This document shows, one piece after another, positions 8,445 to 17,182 of a stretch of DNA of 48,586 nt (position 1 is the first letter of the stretch; each line of letters opens with the position of its first letter). The DNA lies in IMG/VR virus record IMGVR_UViG_3300022594_000009, positions 1-48,586 of that record, one strand, 5' to 3'. Position numbers and translations under genes: made by a program. The notes beneath the pieces were generated by a model. That model saw only the letters and a program-made list of their open reading frames with translations, was not told the origin of the DNA and ran no database searches. The stretch is from a virus.

Positions 8445-8452
8445 GCTAAATA
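8445..8452 (+). promoter_or_regulatory. T4-late-like promoter for gp13
   Basis: GCTAAATA is 17 bases before the gp13 ATG, leaving room for the TTGGAGAA ribosome binding site. It lies five bases from the opposing gp14 promoter, so the two late units diverge from about 20 bases. Confidence 0.45.
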
Positions 8453-8469
8453 TAGTTGGAGAACTAAAA

Positions 8470-9264
8470 ATGGCCGATAATTATCCACAAGACCCTAATA
8501 AGTCAGACAGCACAATAGAACGTAATAAAGTCTTTGAATACGTAAAAGACATGCTGGGCGACGGCATGGTTGAAGTAGAGCTTGACCCTAAGCACTATGA
8601 AACAGCCCTTGATCGCGCCATTAATCGTTTCCGTCAAAAGAGCTCAAACTCTGTAGAAGAAAGTTACATGTTTTTAGAGCTAGAACAAGACGTTAACGAG
8701 TATAGATTGCCCGATGAAGTCGTAGAAGTACAAAGTATTTTTAGACGTTCAGTAGGCTCACGTAGCGGTTTAGGTGCAGGTGGAACATTGTTCGAACCAT
8801 TCAACTTGGCGTACACAAACAGCTACTTACTATCAGGTTCTATGATGGGCGGACTAGCAACTTATGAGTTGTTTTCTGGATACCAAAAACTTGTTGGTAA
8901 AATGTTCGGTAGTTATATCGAATTTAAATGGAAGCCAACAAGCCATATTTTAACAATCTTACAACGTCCCTTTGCTCAGGGCGAACAAATTCTAATCCGT
9001 TGCCATAACTATCGCCCAGATTTTGTATTACTACAAGATATCTATGCAAAACAATGGCTACGTGATTACACTCTTGCAGTTTGTAAGATGATGCTCGGTG
9101 AAGCACGTTCAAAGTTTGGTTCTATTGCTGGGCCAGGATCAGGCGGAATCACGTTAAATGGTGCCGCACTATTATCAGCCGGTAAGGAAGAATTGACTAA
9201 CTTAGACAAAGAAGTTGACAATATGGTTGCAGGTGGCACACCATTAACCTTTATTATTGGCTAA
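8470..9264 (+). CDS. gp13: Neck / head completion protein, gp13-like
   Basis: 264 residues. It has the typical gp13 layout of marine T4-like phages: an N-terminal helix (RNKVFEYVKDMLGDGMVEVEL), ALDRAINRFRQKSSNS, a VNEYRLPDEVVEVQSIFRR strand segment, then a long glycine-rich middle and ILIRCHNYRPD. gp13 joins the portal to gp14 and closes the packaged head. It is transcribed divergently from gp14-like and gp15, whereas in T4 the three genes are collinear. The ATG at 8470 is supported by GGAGA nine bases upstream. Confidence 0.78.
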   Translation: MADNYPQDPNKSDSTIERNKVFEYVKDMLGDGMVEVELDPKHYETALDRAINRFRQKSSNSVEESYMFLELEQDVNEYRLPDEVVEVQSIFRRSVGSRSGLGAGGTLFEPFNLAYTNSYLLSGSMMGGLATYELFSGYQKLVGKMFGSYIEFKWKPTSHILTILQRPFAQGEQILIRCHNYRPDFVLLQDIYAKQWLRDYTLAVCKMMLGEARSKFGSIAGPGSGGITLNGAALLSAGKEELTNLDKEVDNMVAGGTPLTFIIG

Positions 9265-9272
9265 GAAATAAT

Positions 9273-9301
9273 TTGACCTTGTAACAAAACTGTTATATAC
9301 T
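9273..9301 (+). promoter_or_regulatory. Sigma-70-type promoter for dNMP kinase gene
   Basis: TTGACC (9273-9278), a 17-base spacer and TATACT (9296-9301), close to consensus. The predicted start near 9308 precedes an AGGAGA ribosome binding site and the ATG at 9324. This marks the gene as early-type, unlike the late-type neighbours. Confidence 0.7.
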
Positions 9302-9323
9302 GTAGCATCTTTAGGAGATCTAC

Positions 9324-10016
9324 ATGATTATAGGCGTCTGCGGTTTTATTGGTTCTGGCAAGGATACTATTGCCGATTATCTTACTAACTTTCACGGTTT
9401 CCGACGAGAATCGTTTGCTAACAGTTTGAAAGACGCAGTTGCCCAAGTGTTTGGTTGGGATAGAACCATGCTAGAAGGACGCACAAAACAAGCCCGCGAA
9501 TGGCGTGAACAAAAAGATGCATGGTGGTCAGAGCGTTTAGGAATGGATATTACTCCTCGTTGGGTACTACAATACTGGGGTACAGAAGTATGTCGCAAAG
9601 CATTCCATGATGATATATGGATTGCAAGTCTAGAAAACAAACTCCGTAACAGTAAAGACGACATTGTTATTAGTGACTGTCGTTTTCCTAATGAAATTAA
9701 GTCAATTAAAGAAGCAGGCGGTATTGTTATCCGTGTAAAACGTGGTGACGATCCTGAATGGTACCGTGATGCCGCTGATATGAACGCTGGCCCTAAGTGT
9801 ACTAATTGGGCATTAGCAAGTGGTCGTATGTCAAAGCTGAATATTCACGCTAGTGAAACAGCCTGGGTAGGTACTAAGTTTGATGCTACTTTAACTAACG
9901 ACACTACTATTGATGACTTGTTTGCTAAGGTTAAAGATCTGGTACAAGATCACCCTGCTTCCACTTCGCTCCCTCTCGGTGAAGTAATCGCTGACAGTTC
10001 GCACACACCGTCTTAA
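9324..10016 (+). CDS. gp1: Deoxynucleoside monophosphate kinase, T4 gp1-like
   Basis: 230 residues. A P-loop at 7-14 (GFIGSGKD) with the Asp that marks this kinase family is followed by a helical lid region rich in Trp and Arg and the ISDCRFPNEI segment typical of gp1. It phosphorylates dNMPs for phage DNA synthesis. It has its own sigma-70-like promoter. The last ~27 residues (after FAKVKDLVQDHP) look non-conserved and lie antisense to the conserved C-terminus of the HNH gene, which suggests the tail was gained by overlap. The ATG is supported by AGGAGA. Confidence 0.88.
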   Translation: MIIGVCGFIGSGKDTIADYLTNFHGFRRESFANSLKDAVAQVFGWDRTMLEGRTKQAREWREQKDAWWSERLGMDITPRWVLQYWGTEVCRKAFHDDIWIASLENKLRNSKDDIVISDCRFPNEIKSIKEAGGIVIRVKRGDDPEWYRDAADMNAGPKCTNWALASGRMSKLNIHASETAWVGTKFDATLTNDTTIDDLFAKVKDLVQDHPASTSLPLGEVIADSSHTPS

Positions 10017-10257
10017 GATTAGTATGACGGCAATTGTTTAAATCGCCGTCTACATGATATACATTAAACACTTCTTTAAACAGTGATTTGAAACCGCATT
10101 TATCACATGCGGTTTTCATTTTGTAGCCGGCAGTTTGCCATCTTGGCTGTTTAACACCCTTGATGCATAGCCCGCACTGACTCCTATAAAAAGGCTTGCC
10201 TAGTTTATAGTAATTAATCGCGACTGGTGCTCTTCCGCAGTTACACAAAGGTCTCAT
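9931..10257 (-). CDS. Small HNH / zinc-ribbon protein
   Basis: 108 residues with four cysteine pairs (CNC, CGLC, CDKC, CANC) and the HNH-type segment NVYHVDGDLNNC..NLKTVCANC. Very similar small proteins are, from memory, conserved in cyanophage myoviruses. It could be a metal-binding nuclease (homing- or packaging-related) or a non-catalytic zinc protein; the final H of a classical HNH is not obvious. It converges on gp1 with an 86-base coding overlap. Its ATG sits five bases after CTTAAATA, suggesting a leaderless late mRNA. Confidence 0.8.
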   Translation of the reverse strand: MRPLCNCGRAPVAINYYKLGKPFYRSQCGLCIKGVKQPRWQTAGYKMKTACDKCGFKSLFKEVFNVYHVDGDLNNCRHTNLKTVCANCQRLLHREGAKWKQGDLVPDL

Positions 10258-10262
10258 GCGAA

Positions 10263-10270
10263 TATTTAAG
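10263..10270 (-). promoter_or_regulatory. Late-like promoter, leaderless start of HNH gene
   Basis: CTTAAATA on the minus strand, then TTCGC, then the ATG at 10257. It deviates from TATAAATA at one core position, but the five-base spacing equals that of other late units here. Confidence 0.45.
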
Positions 10271-10322
10271 CCTTTTTGAAACCTTTTTGGTCGGCTATTA
10301 CAAGCCTAAAACGTCCAAAACC

Positions 10323-10330
10323 TATAAATA
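10323..10330 (+). promoter_or_regulatory. T4-late promoter for tail sheath gene
   Basis: TATAAATA with perfect consensus, 32 bases before the sheath ATG at 10363. The leader carries a GGAGATC ribosome binding site. The promoter shows that the in-frame ATG at 10276 is not the start. Confidence 0.75.
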
Positions 10331-10362
10331 CATATAGAATTAGTATTCACGGAGATCAACAA

Positions 10363-13300
10363 ATGGCCCAACTAAGTTCACCAGGCGTAGCAGTAACGGT
10401 AATTGACGAGAGTTTTTATACCCCTGCAGCCCCAGGTACAACACCTTTAATTATCGTTGCTTCTGCTGAAAGTAAGCAGAATGGCGCAGGCACTGGTACT
10501 GCTCCAGGTACATTGGCAGCTAACGCTGGTAATGTTTACTTGTTAACAAGCCAGAAAGATTTATCAGATACATTTGGTACACCAGTATTCAAAACTGATG
10601 CCAATAACAATCCAGTACACGCTGGCGAGCAAAACGAGTATGGTCTACAAGCGGCATACAGCTACTTAGGCGTAAGCAATCGTGCTTATGTTGTACGTGC
10701 TGATATTGACCTAGCTCAGTTAGATCCATTAGCAGATGCTCCAGCTGGTATGCCAGATGATGGTACATTCTGGTTTGACACAGCTAACACCAAGTTTGGT
10801 ATTTTTGAGTGGAATGCGGCTCCTGCAAGTGTAACTGGCGGACAAACATTTACAGTAAAATATCCATTAGTAGTTAATGATACTGCTAAAGTTGATGCAC
10901 AAACAGGTGCTCCAAAAGCAAGTTTAGGCGCTATTGGCGATTATGCTATTGTAGCAGTTTCAACACTAAATGTACTATGGTACAAGAAAGCGGCTACTGA
11001 TACTCCAGGCGGCGTATGGGTAGATGTAGGCGGTCCTGAGTGGACAGCAAGCTGGCCAACTGCTTCAGGTACAATTAGTAGTCCAGACCTAAGCAATGCA
11101 GATACATTCACTATTAATAATACATTAATTGCTAATCCATCTAATATTGCTGACCTAGCAAGTAAAATTAATACAGCGGCAATTGACGGTGTTACAGCCG
11201 CAGTTATCAACGGTAAACTAGAATTATTTTCAACAGGTGTTGATATCACTATTGTTGGAGCACTAGCAGGTGATGTAGGTTTAGCAGAAAAAACTTACAA
11301 AGCTCCTCAACTAGCAATGCAGAGCCATACACAAATTCCATCATTTAAGATTACAGATTTTGATAAGACTGTAGTTGCAAATGGTCGCGCAACTGGTTCT
11401 GTATGGGTTAAAACAACACAGCCTAACTTAGGCGCACGTTGGATTGTTAAACGTTATAATTCAGCAACTAGCGCATGGGAAGAAAAGGCAGCACCACTAT
11501 ATCCTACAAATCAAGCAGCCTTAGCTGGTATTGATCCAACTGGCGGCGGTATTAATTTAGGCTTAGGTCAGTTGTATGTTCAATACAATACTGCTGAAGA
11601 AACTCCAGCGTATGCTAACTTTAAATTGTTTGTACGTACAGGCGTAGGTGCTACTAAAGTATCAACTACTAGCATGAAAACTATGGTAGCCGGTGATGAT
11701 ATCAGATTCACTATTAGCGAAAGTTTAAAAGATGGTACAATGACAGCACCACAACAAATTGAGTTTGTAACTGCTGGTGATGGTACTGATGGTGAAACAT
11801 TATCAAATAGAATTAATGCCGCAGGATTTACATATATCATTGCTGATTATGATCCAGCAACTGGTATCGTTACAATCAGCCACAAAAATGGTGGCGACTT
11901 TAGAATTGTTGATAACGATGCTGGCCAGTCTGGTGTTGCTGCCGTAGCACTTGGCGCACAAGGACATGATTATTCAGCAGGCTTACGTGTTTCAGTTACT
12001 GCACCAGATTTAGCACACGGAACACAAGCAGTTATTACTCCAGTAGTAGCTAGTGGTGTTATTACTAACTATCTAATCACTAATGCTGGTAACGGTTATA
12101 CAACAGCACCAACAGTTACATTAGTTAAGCCAGCAACTGGTACAGCAACTGGTACTGGTGCCGGAACAACAAGTACTATTACACTAAGCACAATTCCAAC
12201 TAATCCAATTTATGTTGGTATGGTTGTTACAAACGGTGGATCTGGAATCCAAGCAAACACAAAAGTTACAGGTGTTACAGGTTCAGGTGCAAGCCAAACT
12301 ATTTCATTAAGCCTACCACTTACATCAAGCGTAAGCGGTACACTAACATTTACTGATACAGGTAGTGCGGCTAACCCAGGTACTGTAACATTAACTGATC
12401 CAGCAGAGAAATTTACATTAGGTACATTAATTGCTGGCGCATCAAACTTGTACCCAGATCCAAGCGATGCAAACAACGCACACAAGTATGTTGCAAGTTT
12501 GTGGGCTGAAACAATTGGTGGTAGCGGATTTGCTGTACCGAGCGCACATGCTCCATCGACAATTTCAATGGACGGACAGTTATGGTATAACTCAATGATC
12601 GATGAAGTGGATATTATGATCCACAACGGTACACATTGGGTTGGTTACTTAAACTATACACAAAATCAAGTAGGCGGCACAACAACAGACCCAGCAGGTC
12701 CAATTGTTAGTGCTAGCAAGCCAACTGTACAAAGTGATGGCACAGCATTAGCTAACGGTGATTTGTGGATTGACACTAGCGATTTAGAAAACTTCCCAAG
12801 ACTTTACAAGTACAACTACTTGACTAAGAAATGGATTCTAGTTGACAATAGCGACCAGTCAACAGAAGAAGGTATTTTATTCCATGACGCACGTTGGACA
12901 ACAGCGGCGGCAAAGGGTAATGCTGATGCTTCAACAATCGCAGAATTGTTAAGCGACAACTTCTTAGACTTTGACGCACCAGATCCTGCACTATATCCAA
13001 AAGGTATGTTGTTGTGGAATCTACGTCGTTCAGGATTTAACGTTAAGCGTTTTGTACGCAACTACGTAGACATTCTAGCTGATAATCATCGTTACAATAG
13101 CGGTGAGTCAATGAGCGAATACTATCCACATCGTTGGGTTAGCGAAGCCGCTAACAATGAAGACGGATCAGGTTGTTTTGGCCATAAGGCACAACGTAAG
13201 GTTGTTATTCAGAAGCTACAAGCTCTTGTTAACAGCAACCAACAAATCCGTGATGAAGAATCACGTGTGTTTAACTTAATTGCTACTCCAGGTTATCCTG

Positions 13301-14124
13301 AGTTAGTAGGCGAAATGGTTTCATTGAACTACGATCGTGGATTGACTGCGTTTGTTGTTGCTGATACACCAGCTCGCTTACATCCAGATGCTACAACATT
13401 AAGCAATTGGGGTAATAACGTTAACGGTGCTCTTGAAGACAACGATTTAGGTCTTGTATCAAGCGATGAGTACTTGGCATTCTTCTATCCATGGGGATAC
13501 ACAAGTGATAACATTGGTAACAACATTGCTGTTCCACCAAGCCACATGATTTTACGTACAATCGCTCTAAGCGATAATGTTTCTTATCCATGGTTTGCAC
13601 CAGCAGGTACACGCCGTGGTGGTATTACTAACGCAACAGCAGTTGGTTATATTACTAGCGAAGGTGAGTTTAAGTCAGTTGCATTGAATAACGGACAACG
13701 TGACACATTAGCTAGCGTTAAAGTTAACCCAATTACATTCATTACAGGAACAGGCTTAGTTAACTATGGTCAATATACTCGTGCTAAGAACGCAAGTGCA
13801 TTAGATCGTATTAACGTAGCACGTTTAGTAGTTTACTTGCGTCGTCAGTTTGCACAGTTGGCAAAACCATATGTGTTTGAACCAAACGATAAAATCACAC
13901 GTGATGAAATTAAAGGTGCGGCAGAAAGCCTATTGTTAGAATTAGTAGGACAACGTGCCCTATACGACTACCTAGTAGTGTGCGATACAAGTAATAACAC
14001 ACCAGCTAGAATTGATCGTAACGAGCTATACTTAGACGTTGCTATCGAACCAGTAAAAGCAGTGGAATTCATTTACATTCCATTACGCTTGAAAAATACT
14101 GGCGAGATCAAAGGTCTAGGTTAA
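10363..14124 (+). CDS. gp18: Tail sheath protein, gp18-like, greatly enlarged
   Basis: 1253 residues from the ATG at 10363 (start MAQLSSPGVAVTVIDES, a typical sheath start); T4 gp18 is 659. The C-terminal ~400 residues carry the conserved sheath core, with RFVRNYVDI, a RGLTAFVVADTP segment, SPYPWFAPAGTRRGG-like SYPWFAPAGTRRGG, and the end VCDTSNNTPARIDRNEL.. VKAVEFIYIPLRLKNTGEI. Sheath subunits polymerise around the tube and contract on infection. About 600 extra residues in the middle are Ig-like or beta-repeat material, including an AGNGYTTAPTVTL module shared with other virion proteins. These probably decorate the tail surface. The ATG is supported by GGAGA and an upstream late promoter. 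Confidence 0.93.
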   Translation: MAQLSSPGVAVTVIDESFYTPAAPGTTPLIIVASAESKQNGAGTGTAPGTLAANAGNVYLLTSQKDLSDTFGTPVFKTDANNNPVHAGEQNEYGLQAAYSYLGVSNRAYVVRADIDLAQLDPLADAPAGMPDDGTFWFDTANTKFGIFEWNAAPASVTGGQTFTVKYPLVVNDTAKVDAQTGAPKASLGAIGDYAIVAVSTLNVLWYKKAATDTPGGVWVDVGGPEWTASWPTASGTISSPDLSNADTFTINNTLIANPSNIADLASKINTAAIDGVTAAVINGKLELFSTGVDITIVGALAGDVGLAEKTYKAPQLAMQSHTQIPSFKITDFDKTVVANGRATGSVWVKTTQPNLGARWIVKRYNSATSAWEEKAAPLYPTNQAALAGIDPTGGGINLGLGQLYVQYNTAEETPAYANFKLFVRTGVGATKVSTTSMKTMVAGDDIRFTISESLKDGTMTAPQQIEFVTAGDGTDGETLSNRINAAGFTYIIADYDPATGIVTISHKNGGDFRIVDNDAGQSGVAAVALGAQGHDYSAGLRVSVTAPDLAHGTQAVITPVVASGVITNYLITNAGNGYTTAPTVTLVKPATGTATGTGAGTTSTITLSTIPTNPIYVGMVVTNGGSGIQANTKVTGVTGSGASQTISLSLPLTSSVSGTLTFTDTGSAANPGTVTLTDPAEKFTLGTLIAGASNLYPDPSDANNAHKYVASLWAETIGGSGFAVPSAHAPSTISMDGQLWYNSMIDEVDIMIHNGTHWVGYLNYTQNQVGGTTTDPAGPIVSASKPTVQSDGTALANGDLWIDTSDLENFPRLYKYNYLTKKWILVDNSDQSTEEGILFHDARWTTAAAKGNADASTIAELLSDNFLDFDAPDPALYPKGMLLWNLRRSGFNVKRFVRNYVDILADNHRYNSGESMSEYYPHRWVSEAANNEDGSGCFGHKAQRKVVIQKLQALVNSNQQIRDEESRVFNLIATPGYPELVGEMVSLNYDRGLTAFVVADTPARLHPDATTLSNWGNNVNGALEDNDLGLVSSDEYLAFFYPWGYTSDNIGNNIAVPPSHMILRTIALSDNVSYPWFAPAGTRRGGITNATAVGYITSEGEFKSVALNNGQRDTLASVKVNPITFITGTGLVNYGQYTRAKNASALDRINVARLVVYLRRQFAQLAKPYVFEPNDKITRDEIKGAAESLLLELVGQRALYDYLVVCDTSNNTPARIDRNELYLDVAIEPVKAVEFIYIPLRLKNTGEIKGLG

Positions 14125-14143
14125 TATAAACGGAGCATAAAAT

Positions 14144-14782
14144 ATGTCAATCGCATCATTAAGTAGATTCACAGTACCGTTAGCTTCAGGACAATCAGCA
14201 GCCTCACAAGGTATGTTGATGCCTAAGCTAAAGTATCGCTTTAGAGTTTCATTTGAAAACTTTGGCGTATCAGCAGGTACTACAGAACTAACAAAACAAG
14301 TAACTGAGGCAGCTCGTCCAAGCGTCGATTTTGCCGATCAAAAGTTAGAAGTTTACAACTCAACAATTCACTATGCTGGTAAACCAACATGGCAAGCATT
14401 CAGTGTTAAGTTACGTGATGACGTAACTGGCGCTGTATCTAAGCTAGTTGGCGAACAAATGCAGAAACAATACGACTTCTTTGAACAAAGTTCAGCGGCT
14501 TCAGGCGGTGACTATAAGTTCACAATGCGTATTGAAATGTTAGACGGTGGTAACGGCGCAACAACTCCAACAGTTTTAGAAACTTGGGAGTGCTATGGTT
14601 GCTACGTACAGAAAGTTAACTACAATGCTCTTGCTTACAGCGGTAATGAAGCAATGACTATTGATTTAAGTATTCAGCCAGATAACTGTGTACAAGTTGG
14701 CGCAAGCGCAGGATTTGGAACACCTAACTTCAAGCAAACCCGTAGCACAAACGCTACTGGTGGCGGTGGTCAAATAGGTTAA
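14144..14782 (+). CDS. gp19: Tail tube protein, gp19-like
   Basis: 212 residues. Motifs of the T4-like tail tube family are visible: the basic LKYRFRVSFENFG segment, EAARPSVDFADQKLEVYNS, YAGKPTWQAFSVKLRDD, and a C-terminal YNALAYSGNEAMTIDLSIQPD. Hexamers stack into the inner tube of the contractile tail. It follows the sheath gene by 19 bases with a GGAG ribosome binding site, and the unit ends at an intrinsic terminator. Confidence 0.93.
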   Translation: MSIASLSRFTVPLASGQSAASQGMLMPKLKYRFRVSFENFGVSAGTTELTKQVTEAARPSVDFADQKLEVYNSTIHYAGKPTWQAFSVKLRDDVTGAVSKLVGEQMQKQYDFFEQSSAASGGDYKFTMRIEMLDGGNGATTPTVLETWECYGCYVQKVNYNALAYSGNEAMTIDLSIQPDNCVQVGASAGFGTPNFKQTRSTNATGGGGQIG

Positions 14783-14787
14783 TAAAC

Positions 14788-14811
14788 AAGCCCACGCAAG
14801 TGGGCTTTTTT
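14788..14811 (+). terminator. Intrinsic terminator after gp19
   Basis: Stem AAGCCCAC / GTGGGCTT, loop GCAA, followed by a T run. It closes the sheath-tube unit. Confidence 0.9.
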
Positions 14812-14845
14812 ATGGCTATACATAAACTACCCAGTTTACTAATCA

Positions 14846-14853
14846 TATAAATA
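14846..14853 (+). promoter_or_regulatory. T4-late promoter, leaderless start
   Basis: TATAAATA, then TTAGT, then the ATG at 14859. No ribosome binding site precedes the ATG; the predicted +1 is the A of AUG. Confidence 0.7.
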
Positions 14854-14858
14854 TTAGT

Positions 14859-15845
14859 ATGGCACTAACACCTACAAACTATCTTAGAAATACTAGTGAA
14901 ATAGTACAGCGAACATCGCAGACTGCGAATCGCTTGTTTGCTGACGATAAATTTCGTCTAGCACCTAAACACAAATTTTTATACCACGTAGCTTTTAGTA
15001 TTAATCAAGCCGCATTACAAAGCATTGATCTAGTTCAGCGCCATCGTAATGAAATTAATATGTTGGTTAAATCATGTGATTTGCCTAACTTTACACTAAA
15101 TGTAGAAACATTAAATCAGTATAACAGAAAGAAAAATGTTATGACTGGCAGTAAGTATAATCCAATCAACATGACATTTCATGATGATAATATGGGATTA
15201 ATTAATCAGATGTGGCAAAACTACTATAGTTATTATTATGCTGATCCAACATCGGCACAGGATGCTGGCGCATATAATAGGACTGCAACCAAAGGTGCTA
15301 ACTATATCAACAACAATTATGGTTTAGATAATGGAGCAACATTGCCTTTCTTTGATAAGATTACTATCTATCAAATGGCACGACATGAGTATGTTAGTTA
15401 CACACTTATAAATCCAGTTATTACTGCTTGGAACCATAATAAATTAGATTACGCTCAAAGTGGGGTACATGATAACAATGCTACATTTGCATATGAAGCA
15501 GTTGCATATGGTTCAGGAACTGTTGACTCTGGTGACCCAGAAGGATTTGCATTAGAGCATTATGACTTTACACCAAGTCCGTTGACTGGCAAAGAAGGTG
15601 ATACTGCTAGTCCTAGTTTTGCAAAAGGAACAGTGACTAACAATGCTCAACAATATCTTGATAATTTAACACAAACAGTTAACGGTTATCAAAATACACA
15701 ACAGTTAAATGCTGGCGGTAATGTGGGTTTATTATCTAACATTGGTGGGACAGCAAACCAGGGCGTTAGCGGATTGCAGGGAATTTCATTCCCAGTAGCA
15801 GCCTCAAAAACTAATACTGTTGTTGCAAAACAAATTAAATTCTAA
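14859..15845 (+). CDS. Tail-tube-fold protein, gp19/gp54-like paralogue
   Basis: 328 residues. The segment from residue ~35 (KHKFLYHVAFSIN) through MLVKSCDLPNFTLNVETLNQ, NPINMTFHDD and MWQNYYSYYYAD follows the gp19 tube fold, and an alpha-beta end (FFDKITIYQMARHEYVSYTLINPVITAW) is typical of longer tube-like baseplate proteins. T4 gp54, the tube initiator, is about 320 residues, so this is a fair candidate. The C-terminal ~100 residues are low-complexity. It lies directly after gp19 but on a separate late promoter. It could also be another baseplate or tube-terminator protein. Confidence 0.65.
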   Translation: MALTPTNYLRNTSEIVQRTSQTANRLFADDKFRLAPKHKFLYHVAFSINQAALQSIDLVQRHRNEINMLVKSCDLPNFTLNVETLNQYNRKKNVMTGSKYNPINMTFHDDNMGLINQMWQNYYSYYYADPTSAQDAGAYNRTATKGANYINNNYGLDNGATLPFFDKITIYQMARHEYVSYTLINPVITAWNHNKLDYAQSGVHDNNATFAYEAVAYGSGTVDSGDPEGFALEHYDFTPSPLTGKEGDTASPSFAKGTVTNNAQQYLDNLTQTVNGYQNTQQLNAGGNVGLLSNIGGTANQGVSGLQGISFPVAASKTNTVVAKQIKF

Positions 15846-15856
15846 TAAGGTATATT

Positions 15857-16225
15857 ATGGCAATTAACTTACCACCAGCTACGTCTAATGACAGCGCAGA
15901 TTCAGTCAAATCTTTTTTCAATACATTTTTTACAGAACAAGTTAGTTTTCCAGTAGATCAAATTGATGCCACTGTTGCTTTCTTTTTAAAGAACGGGTTT
16001 GATGTAGAAAGTGCAAGAAGCACTAGTATTGTATTATTAAATCAAGCACGTACCGACAATGTAAATGTATTCCAATTAATTGATACATTAAAAACTCTTA
16101 ACACAATACAGTTAAGTCAAGTAGTCGCACAAATTTTAAATTCAAATAGAAATAACGCTAGCCTATTAGGTTATAGAATTGCAAATTTAGCCGACAACTA
16201 TGAAACAAGAAATATTCTAGTTTAA
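15857..16225 (+). CDS. Small conserved protein, probable virion or tail component
   Basis: 122 residues, no recognised domain. It has a mostly helical look (SVKSFFNTFF, DATVAFFLKNGFDVESARSTSIVLLNQA, VFQLIDTLKTLNTIQLSQVVAQILN). Similar small genes occur beside tail and head genes in marine T4-like phages, from memory. It sits between the tube-like protein and gp4, two bases from the latter, so it is in the same transcript. The ATG is preceded by AAGG. Confidence 0.7.
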   Translation: MAINLPPATSNDSADSVKSFFNTFFTEQVSFPVDQIDATVAFFLKNGFDVESARSTSIVLLNQARTDNVNVFQLIDTLKTLNTIQLSQVVAQILNSNRNNASLLGYRIANLADNYETRNILV

Positions 16226-16226
16226 C

Positions 16227-16664
16227 ATGTCCTCAAAATTTGCACGTGGCAAGTTTACAATGACTAGGCCAGAAAAATATGTTGGTAATAAAATGCCCGT
16301 GTACAGATCAAGTTGGGAATGGAGTTTTATGCGATTTTGTGACACTAATGAAAGTGTCCAAAAATGGGCAAGTGAAGCAGTAAATATCCCCTATCGAGAT
16401 CCGCTAACTGGCCGCAACACTATATATGTACCTGACTTCTTTATACAATATGTAGATAAGGTGGGAAAGGTACATATTGAGTTAATTGAAATTAAACCAG
16501 CTAGTCAAGCCATCTTAGAACGTGTGGGCAAGAACAAATATAATCAAGCGCAGTTTGTCAAGAATCAAGCCAAATGGGCAAGTGCTACCCTTTGGTGTAA
16601 ACAGCAAGGTATTAAGTTTCGCATAGTAAGCGAAAATGATTTATTTCACCAAGGCGGAGCATAA
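16227..16664 (+). CDS. gp4: Head completion protein, gp4-like (PD-(D/E)xK fold)
   Basis: 145 residues, T4 gp4 length (about 150). Matches include the start with GKF..RPEKYVGN, YRSSWEWSFMRFCDTNESVQKW, VNIPY, VPDFFIQY and IELIEIKPASQ. D70 and E88-x-K90 form a PD-(D/E)xK nuclease-type centre, in line with the TnsA-like fold of this family. gp4 acts on the packaged DNA end and closes the head. It starts one base after the upstream stop, with no ribosome binding site, and is probably translationally coupled. Followed by gp16. Confidence 0.88.
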   Translation: MSSKFARGKFTMTRPEKYVGNKMPVYRSSWEWSFMRFCDTNESVQKWASEAVNIPYRDPLTGRNTIYVPDFFIQYVDKVGKVHIELIEIKPASQAILERVGKNKYNQAQFVKNQAKWASATLWCKQQGIKFRIVSENDLFHQGGA

Positions 16665-16672
16665 GTAGTATT

Positions 16673-17161
16673 ATGACTAAGAAACTTGAAGAACTTTTAA
16701 ACTTACCTGCTAGTAAAGATATTATCAAAGCAGAAGAAAAAAAGAAGCAAAAAGAGCTATCTAAACCTGAGCCGTTTTTACGCGACATGGCTGAATTTGA
16801 TAAAATTGCAGCCGCATTGCCACAGGTTAAAGGGTTAGGGGATATTGCTGACGGTGAGCTAGATGCACTAGCCCAAAAAGCTCAAGATGCTTATGATGAT
16901 ATTATGGACCTAGGTATGAACGTTGAAGCACGTTATAGCGCACGACTATTTGAAGTTGCTGCCGGTATGCTAGGACATGCTATTGACGCTAAGTCAGCAA
17001 AACTAGACAAAAAATTAAAAATGATTGAGTTACAGCTTAAGAAAGCTAAACTTGATCAAGACGCAAACGGTACAGAAGACCAAGGAATTAACTTAAACGG
17101 CGACGGGTTTATTGTTAGTGATCGTAACAGTTTGCTAGAAAAATTAAAGAATTTGAAATAA
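16673..17161 (+). CDS. gp16: Small terminase subunit, gp16-like
   Basis: 162 residues (T4 gp16: 164). The organisation is conserved: an acidic and lysine-rich N-terminus, a central helical pair (DIMDLGMNVEARYSARLFEVAAGMLGHAIDAKSAKLDKKLKMIELQLKKAK, about 80-125) forming the oligomer core, then a short strand FIVSDRNSLLEKLKN near the end. gp16 rings recognise DNA and stimulate the gp17 motor. CATAAGTA lies five bases before the ATG, resembling the leaderless late pattern, but a purine-rich stretch also precedes it. Confidence 0.8.
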   Translation: MTKKLEELLNLPASKDIIKAEEKKKQKELSKPEPFLRDMAEFDKIAAALPQVKGLGDIADGELDALAQKAQDAYDDIMDLGMNVEARYSARLFEVAAGMLGHAIDAKSAKLDKKLKMIELQLKKAKLDQDANGTEDQGINLNGDGFIVSDRNSLLEKLKNLK

Positions 17162-17164
17162 ATA
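17157..17164 (+). promoter_or_regulatory. Possible late promoter before internal head protein gene
   Basis: AATAAATA overlapping the gp16 stop, 18 bases before the ATG at 17183, with AGGA between. Weak match at the first position. Confidence 0.35.
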
Positions 17165-17182
17165 TAGTATCAGGACTATAAC

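Noticed and set aside
10276-10362. Upstream ATG start of the tail sheath at 10276
   Set aside because: The perfect late promoter TATAAATA at 10323 and the ribosome binding site at 10351 lie between it and the typical sheath start at 10363.
12210-12626. 138-residue minus-strand frame inside the sheath gene
   Set aside because: Shadow of the Val/Thr/Gly-rich insert; no start signals and biased composition.
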